A stretch of DNA of 64,000 bases from Actinomyces sp. AC-20-1 (GTDB lineage: Bacteria > Actinomycetota > Actinomycetes > Actinomycetales > Actinomycetaceae). A program made the position numbers and the translations under genes. The notes beneath the pieces were generated by a model. It had not been told where the DNA came from. It made no database searches and saw only the letters and a list, made by a program, of their open reading frames with translations. Shown piece by piece: positions 59,976-64,000 of the stretch. How positions within the stretch are numbered: position 1 is the first letter of the stretch; every line of letters starts with the position of its first letter. The stretch lies in assembly GCF_023369555.1 (NCBI RefSeq), contig NZ_JACJVC010000003.1, positions 62,001-126,000 of the forward strand, written 5' to 3'.

Positions 59976-60689
59976 GCCGCCTGCGCCCACCGGCCACGGG
60001 CCCCGGTCCTCCTCGTAGGGCACGGCCTCCTCCGGCAGGGGGAGCACGCCGGAGCGCCAGTAGATCCAGGACACGCACCTGGCGGGCAGCGCGAGACCGA
60101 AGACGGGGACGAGCCCCGGGTAGGCGGTCCACAGCCACAGCCAGGCGGCCGCCACGAGCAGCGCCCCGCCGGAGCTCACCGGGCGCGACAGCCCCAGGAC
60201 GACGACGAGCCGGGCCACACGTCTGAGGGACTCGTCGAAGTGCGCAGCCACCACCCAGACGACGAGGCTCGCCGCCGCCCACAGGACGCTGAGCACCACG
60301 ACGAGGCCGGACAGCCAGGGCGTGGCGGAGCCCACGCCCGCCATCAGCAGAGCCCGGTCCACCCCCAGCAGGACCCAGCCCGCGCCGACCGCGAGCGCGA
60401 TGGCCTGGGCGTGCCAGAACTCGCGGCGCAACACCGTCCAGAACTCCTTCCAGAGCCCGGGCCGCTGGACCGCCCTCAGCCCGCGCTCCTCCAGCAGGTC
60501 GTTCATGAGCCCGCGCCGGATGACGGCACTCATCGCGAGCGTCGCCGGCCCGGCCCCGAGCACCACCGCCCCGGCGAGCACACCGAGGACCCAGACGAGG
60601 TGGAGGACGAAGAGCCTGCCCGCGAGCTCTCCCAGGCGCACGTGCCATCCGACCACGGCCGGCAGGATCCGGCTGGGCACGCCGCTCAC
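59958..60689 (-). CDS. DUF624 (YesL-like) membrane protein, second copy
   Basis: A 243-residue membrane protein starting at a GTG that overlaps the permease stop (GTGA). It shows the family N-terminus LFVLHLVWVLGVLAGAVVLG followed by GPATLAM, and about five helices. It is the last gene of the LplABC-type importer operon, mirroring the DUF624 gene at 27117. Its 3' end contains the araA promoter. Role unknown; association with sugar importers is the only clue. Confidence 0.78.
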   Translation of the reverse strand: MSGVPSRILPAVVGWHVRLGELAGRLFVLHLVWVLGVLAGAVVLGAGPATLAMSAVIRRGLMNDLLEERGLRAVQRPGLWKEFWTVLRREFWHAQAIALAVGAGWVLLGVDRALLMAGVGSATPWLSGLVVVLSVLWAAASLVVWVVAAHFDESLRRVARLVVVLGLSRPVSSGGALLVAAAWLWLWTAYPGLVPVFGLALPARCVSWIYWRSGVLPLPEEAVPYEEDRGPWPVGAGGLTPVM

Positions 60690-61645
60690 CCCTTGACCGC
60701 GCCGATGAGGACGCCCTTCTCGAAGTACTTCTGCAGGAAGGGGTAGACGATGATGACGGGCAGGGTGGACACGACGATGACGCCGTACTTGATCTGGTCG
60801 GCATAGCGCTGGGCGTAGGCGCCCCCGGAGCCCCCGCCGCCCCCGGCTCCGCCGGAGAAGGCTTGGTTGGACAGCAGGATGTCGCGCAGGACGATCTGCA
60901 GCGGCTGCTTGTCGTAGTCGCGCACGAAGATCAGGCCCGTGAAGAAGTCGTTCCAGTGCTGGACGAGGTAGTACAGGCCGATGACGGAGATGATCGCCTT
61001 CGACAGCGGCAGCGCCACCTGCAGGAAGTAGCGCAGCTCGTCGGCGCCGTCGAGCACCGCGGCCTCGTGCAGGTCCTCCGGAAGGGTGTTCTCGAAGAAG
61101 GACCTCGCGATGATGAGGTTGTAGACGTTGACCGCCGACGGCAGGACGAAGACGAGCCAGTTGTCCAGGAGGTTGAGGTCCTTGTACAGCAGGTAGGTCG
61201 GGATGAGCCCGCCGTTGAAGAACATCGTGAAGGTGAGGAAGAGCATGAGCACGCGCCGGGGGCGGAACTCCTTGCGCGAGAGCGCGTATGCGGCGGGCAG
61301 GGTCACGACGAGGTTGAGGGCGGTGCCCACCACGGTGTAGACGATCGTGTTCCTGTAGCCGGTCCAGATCCGGCTGTCGCCCAGGATCTGCTCGTATCCG
61401 AACAGGCTCAGGCCCCGTGGCCAGAGCACCACCTGGCCGTTGGCCACCGCGGTCGTGTCCGAGACCGAGGCGATGAGGACGAAGTAGATCGGGTAGAGGG
61501 TCACGAACACCACGAGGGCGCACATGAGCACGACGGCGAGGTTGAAGGCCCGGTCGCCCAGGCCCAGGTGCCGGAGCCGGTGTGTGGGACGGCCGACGGG
61601 CGCGCTCGTGCGGGCGCGGCCCGAGGTGCTGGTCGCTGCGGTCAA
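60686..61645 (-). CDS. ABC permease, LplC/YtcP type
   Basis: A 319-residue permease with six helices. FNGGLIPTYLLYKDLNLLDN and the EAA-like loop HEAAVLDGADELRYFLQVAL identify the LplC/YtcP branch, often linked to oligosaccharide, pectin or uronate import. A Gly-rich insert (GGAGGGGGSGG) occurs before the last helix. It overlaps the DUF624 gene by four bases. Confidence 0.9.
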   Translation of the reverse strand: MTAATSTSGRARTSAPVGRPTHRLRHLGLGDRAFNLAVVLMCALVVFVTLYPIYFVLIASVSDTTAVANGQVVLWPRGLSLFGYEQILGDSRIWTGYRNTIVYTVVGTALNLVVTLPAAYALSRKEFRPRRVLMLFLTFTMFFNGGLIPTYLLYKDLNLLDNWLVFVLPSAVNVYNLIIARSFFENTLPEDLHEAAVLDGADELRYFLQVALPLSKAIISVIGLYYLVQHWNDFFTGLIFVRDYDKQPLQIVLRDILLSNQAFSGGAGGGGGSGGAYAQRYADQIKYGVIVVSTLPVIIVYPFLQKYFEKGVLIGAVKG

Positions 61646-61658
61646 GGGTCCGCTCCTC

Positions 61659-62618
61659 TCAGAACAGGCTCGTGTCGGTGACCTTCTTCGCGATGCGGTT
61701 GGCGACCACGAGGAAGGTGAAGTTGATGACCGTGTTGAACAGGCCGATGGCGGTGGAGTAGCTGAACTGGCTCGAGAGGATGCCGATCTTGTACGTGTAG
61801 GTCGAGATGACCTCCGAGACCGGCAGGTTGAGGGTGTTCTGCATGAGGAACACCTTCTCGAAGCCCGTGTTGAGCACGTTTCCCATGTTGAGGATGAGCA
61901 GGATGATCATCGTCGGCACGAGGGCGGGGATGTCGACGTGCCTGATGAGCTGCCAGCGGTTGGCGCCGTCGATGCGGGCCGCCTCATAGAGCTGGGTGTT
62001 GACCCCCGCCAGGGCGGCGAGGTAGATGATCGAGTTCCACCCGACGTGCTGCCACACGTCGGACAGGACGTAGACGGGGACGAAGGCCCTGGTGTCGCCG
62101 AGGAAGTTGACGCCCGTGACGCCCAGGGCGGCCAGGAGCCGCGTGAGCAGCCCGTCCGACGGGGACAGGAACACCTGCAGCATGCCGACGATGACGACCA
62201 CCGAGATGAAGTGGGGCAAGTAGGTGATCGTCTGGATCCACCGCTTGACGCTGGAGCGCATCACCTGGTTGATGAGCAGGGCGAGCAGGATCGGGGCGAT
62301 GAAACCGAGCACGAGCGTCGACACGGCGATGAGGACCGTGTTGCGCATGAGGGTGGTGAACATCGGCGAGTCGAAGAACTGCCGGAAGTACCTCAGCCCG
62401 ACGAAGTCGCCGCCTGTGAGCCCCGCCTGGAAGTCGAGCTCCTTGAAGGCGAGCTGGATGCCGTACATGGGCACGTAGGAGAAGACGGCGACGAAGACGA
62501 GCGCCGGCATCACCATGAGCCACAGCTGCCAGTAGCGCTTGACGTGGTCCGCCAGCCCCCGCCGCCTGCGCGGGGCGGCGGGAGGCCGGGTGCGCGTCAC
62601 CTCTGTCGACAGGGGCAT
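61659..62618 (-). CDS. ABC permease, LplB/YtdP-associated type
   Basis: A 319-residue permease with six helices and the family-typical YVPMYGIQLAFKELDFQAGL, LPHFISVVVIVGMLQVFLSP and EAA loop YEAARIDGANRWQLIRHVDI. It overlaps the binding-protein stop by one base (TGATG). It pairs with the LplC-type permease downstream. Confidence 0.92.
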   Translation of the reverse strand: MPLSTEVTRTRPPAAPRRRRGLADHVKRYWQLWLMVMPALVFVAVFSYVPMYGIQLAFKELDFQAGLTGGDFVGLRYFRQFFDSPMFTTLMRNTVLIAVSTLVLGFIAPILLALLINQVMRSSVKRWIQTITYLPHFISVVVIVGMLQVFLSPSDGLLTRLLAALGVTGVNFLGDTRAFVPVYVLSDVWQHVGWNSIIYLAALAGVNTQLYEAARIDGANRWQLIRHVDIPALVPTMIILLILNMGNVLNTGFEKVFLMQNTLNLPVSEVISTYTYKIGILSSQFSYSTAIGLFNTVINFTFLVVANRIAKKVTDTSLF

Positions 62619-64000
62619 CACTTCGAGGCCATGTAGTCGTCGTAGTACTTCTGCATGCGCGCGATGTTGTCCTCGACGCCCGAGGCCAGGACCGCGGCGG
62701 TGTAGTCCTCCCACTGCTCCTCGACGCCGCCGTGGACGAGCCACTCGGCGAACTGGGTCTGCGTGGTGTTGAGCATCGTCGTGCTCACCAGCGTCATCGC
62801 GTTGTTGTCCTCGGCGGTCATCTTGATGAACTGCGTCGGGTAGACGTCCTTGTCCAGGTCCATGGAGTCGATGGCCTCCTGCAGGGGCACGGCCTCGTCG
62901 ATGGCCTCCTGCAGGTCCGTGGGCAGCTCGACGTCGAGCTCGTCGCGGATGTACATGGGGCCGTTGTCGGCCAGGGTCGAGGTCCACTTCCACGTCGACG
63001 GGTCCGTGCCGTCCTCAGCGGGCAGGACCCTGTAGGTGGAGTCGTCCACCTTCTCGATGTTGGGGCCGATGTCGCCGAAGAGGACCTCGAGGCTCATCTC
63101 CTGGTCGTAGAACTGGTTGACGACCCTCAGGGCCGCCTCCTTGTTGCTGGCCGTGGCGGACACGAGGACCTGGTTGGCCGGGAAGTTCTCGCCGAAGCCG
63201 TCGTAGGACCAGGTGACGCGGTTGGTCTGGCCGGCCTTCTGCTTGAGCACGGGCATGGCCTCGTACTGCTCGTAGATCTCGGGCCCGAACCGGTCGGAGC
63301 GGGTCCACCCCCAGGTGAAGCCGACCGTGGCGGTGCCGTCGCCGGGCCCGCGGGCCACGGACTGGTAGGCGGAGTAGTCCTGCGTGAGGACCTCCTCGCT
63401 GACCAGGCCGGCGGCGTAGCACCTGGACAGGAAGACCATGAGGTCGCGGTAGCGCTCGTCGATGAGGAAGTTGGAGACCTTGCCGTTCTCCAGGAAGTAC
63501 CCCTGACCACCGCCCGAGGCGAGCGGCAGCCCGGTGGAGCCCAGCAGGAGGATGCACTGGAAGTAGCCGAACCCTCCGGTGCCGACCGGGCTCCAGTCCA
63601 TCGGGATGACCTTCTGCCCGGCCCCGGTGGGGTCCCCCTCCTTGAAGGCGACGAGCACGTCGTAGAGCTCGTCCCAGGTGGTCGGCATCTCCAGGCCGAG
63701 GGCGTCGAGCCAGACCCTGTTGATGTACTGGTGCTGGACGGTGGGCGGCCAGAACCGCTTGTATCCGGGGACGGCGTAGATGGCGCCGTTGGACTGGGTG
63801 GCGAGCGCGGTGAGCTCGGGCTTGGCCTCGAGCATCTGCTTGACGTTGGGGATGGCGTCAAGGTCGTCGGACAGGTCCTCGAAGAGGCTTCCGTAGGTGG
63901 CCAGGTCGGTGTCGACGATGGAGTTGGTGCCGACGATGAGGTCCGGGACGTCGCCGGCGGCGAGCATCGTGGACTTCTTCTGGTCCCAGTCGGCCGAGAC
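62618..64000 (-). CDS. ABC solute-binding protein, LplA type, N-terminus outside the window
   Basis: The frame is open to the right edge; 460 residues are visible and the signal sequence lies beyond. Visible motifs are MLAAGDVPDLIVG, YKRFWPPTVQHQYINRVWLD and GPGDGTATVGFTWG, typical of the large LplA-like receptors. It heads the LplABC plus DUF624 operon. The ligand is probably a plant or host oligosaccharide; no glycosidase of this operon is visible within the window. Confidence 0.88.
   Translation of the reverse strand, partial: VSADWDQKKSTMLAAGDVPDLIVGTNSIVDTDLATYGSLFEDLSDDLDAIPNVKQMLEAKPELTALATQSNGAIYAVPGYKRFWPPTVQHQYINRVWLDALGLEMPTTWDELYDVLVAFKEGDPTGAGQKVIPMDWSPVGTGGFGYFQCILLLGSTGLPLASGGGQGYFLENGKVSNFLIDERYRDLMVFLSRCYAAGLVSEEVLTQDYSAYQSVARGPGDGTATVGFTWGWTRSDRFGPEIYEQYEAMPVLKQKAGQTNRVTWSYDGFGENFPANQVLVSATASNKEAALRVVNQFYDQEMSLEVLFGDIGPNIEKVDDSTYRVLPAEDGTDPSTWKWTSTLADNGPMYIRDELDVELPTDLQEAIDEAVPLQEAIDSMDLDKDVYPTQFIKMTAEDNNAMTLVSTTMLNTTQTQFAEWLVHGGVEEQWEDYTAAVLASGVEDNIARMQKYYDDYMASK

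Noticed and set aside
1-64000. Insertion sequences, integrases, rRNA or a replication origin
   Set aside because: No transposase- or integrase-like protein, rRNA stretch, or DnaA-box cluster was seen on either strand.

Overview
The window is a contiguous, very GC-rich (about 70%) chromosomal segment with actinobacterial gene content: a tRNA-Trp-secE-nusG / rplK-rplA block, an N-terminally extended NusG, the tiny ribosomal protein bS22 next to a BldC-like HTH gene, Ser/Thr kinase, many Tat-type lipoproteins and ABC sugar importers without their own ATPases. The glycosidase set and gene style suggest a member of the Actinomycetaceae (Actinomyces-like); that assignment is an inference from gene content, not a database match. 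No transposase, integrase, CRISPR array or rRNA was found.

Layout. Positions 1-6.7 kb: a partial hypothetical gene, a Flp-pilin-like surface protein, two lipoproteins and a membrane-anchored Ser/Thr kinase. 6.8-9.5 kb: rplA, rplK, nusG, secE and tRNA-Trp, all on the minus strand. 9.6-16.2 kb: housekeeping genes (DUF4862 protein, PLP aminotransferase, Na+/alanine symporter, APH-fold phosphotransferase, adenosine deaminase). 16.2-19.7 kb: a LacI regulator facing an organophosphate antiporter/inositol-monophosphatase operon preceded by twin LacI-type operators. 19.9-21.1 kb: murB, carrying an 18-bp perfect inverted repeat inside the coding region.

21.2-28.9 kb is an arabinan locus: secreted GH43 lipoprotein, divergent solute-binding protein/permeases, intracellular GH43, DUF624 protein and LacI. 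29-32 kb holds bS22, the HTH gene and a K+ uptake pair. From 32.3 kb to the end comes a second carbohydrate island: GH2 beta-galactosidase with an importer and LacI; GH10 xylanase-like enzyme, Gfo/Idh oxidoreductase and GH120 beta-xylosidase; a complete monosaccharide ABC importer with LacI and galM; a further importer with GH51 arabinofuranosidase; two overlapping LacI genes; araA; and an LplABC-type importer cut by the window edge.

How it works together: oligosaccharides released from arabinan, xylan and galactan outside the cell appear to be imported by four CUT1-like systems that must borrow an ATPase encoded elsewhere, then cut by cytoplasmic GH43, GH51, GH10, GH120 and GH2 enzymes. Arabinose enters isomerisation through AraA. 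Six LacI regulators lie among these genes, and several core promoters carry operator-like boxes. The clearest is a TGTGAACGTT box placed identically inside the 17-bp spacers of the monosaccharide ABC and araA promoters, 11 kb apart, which suggests one regulator controls both.
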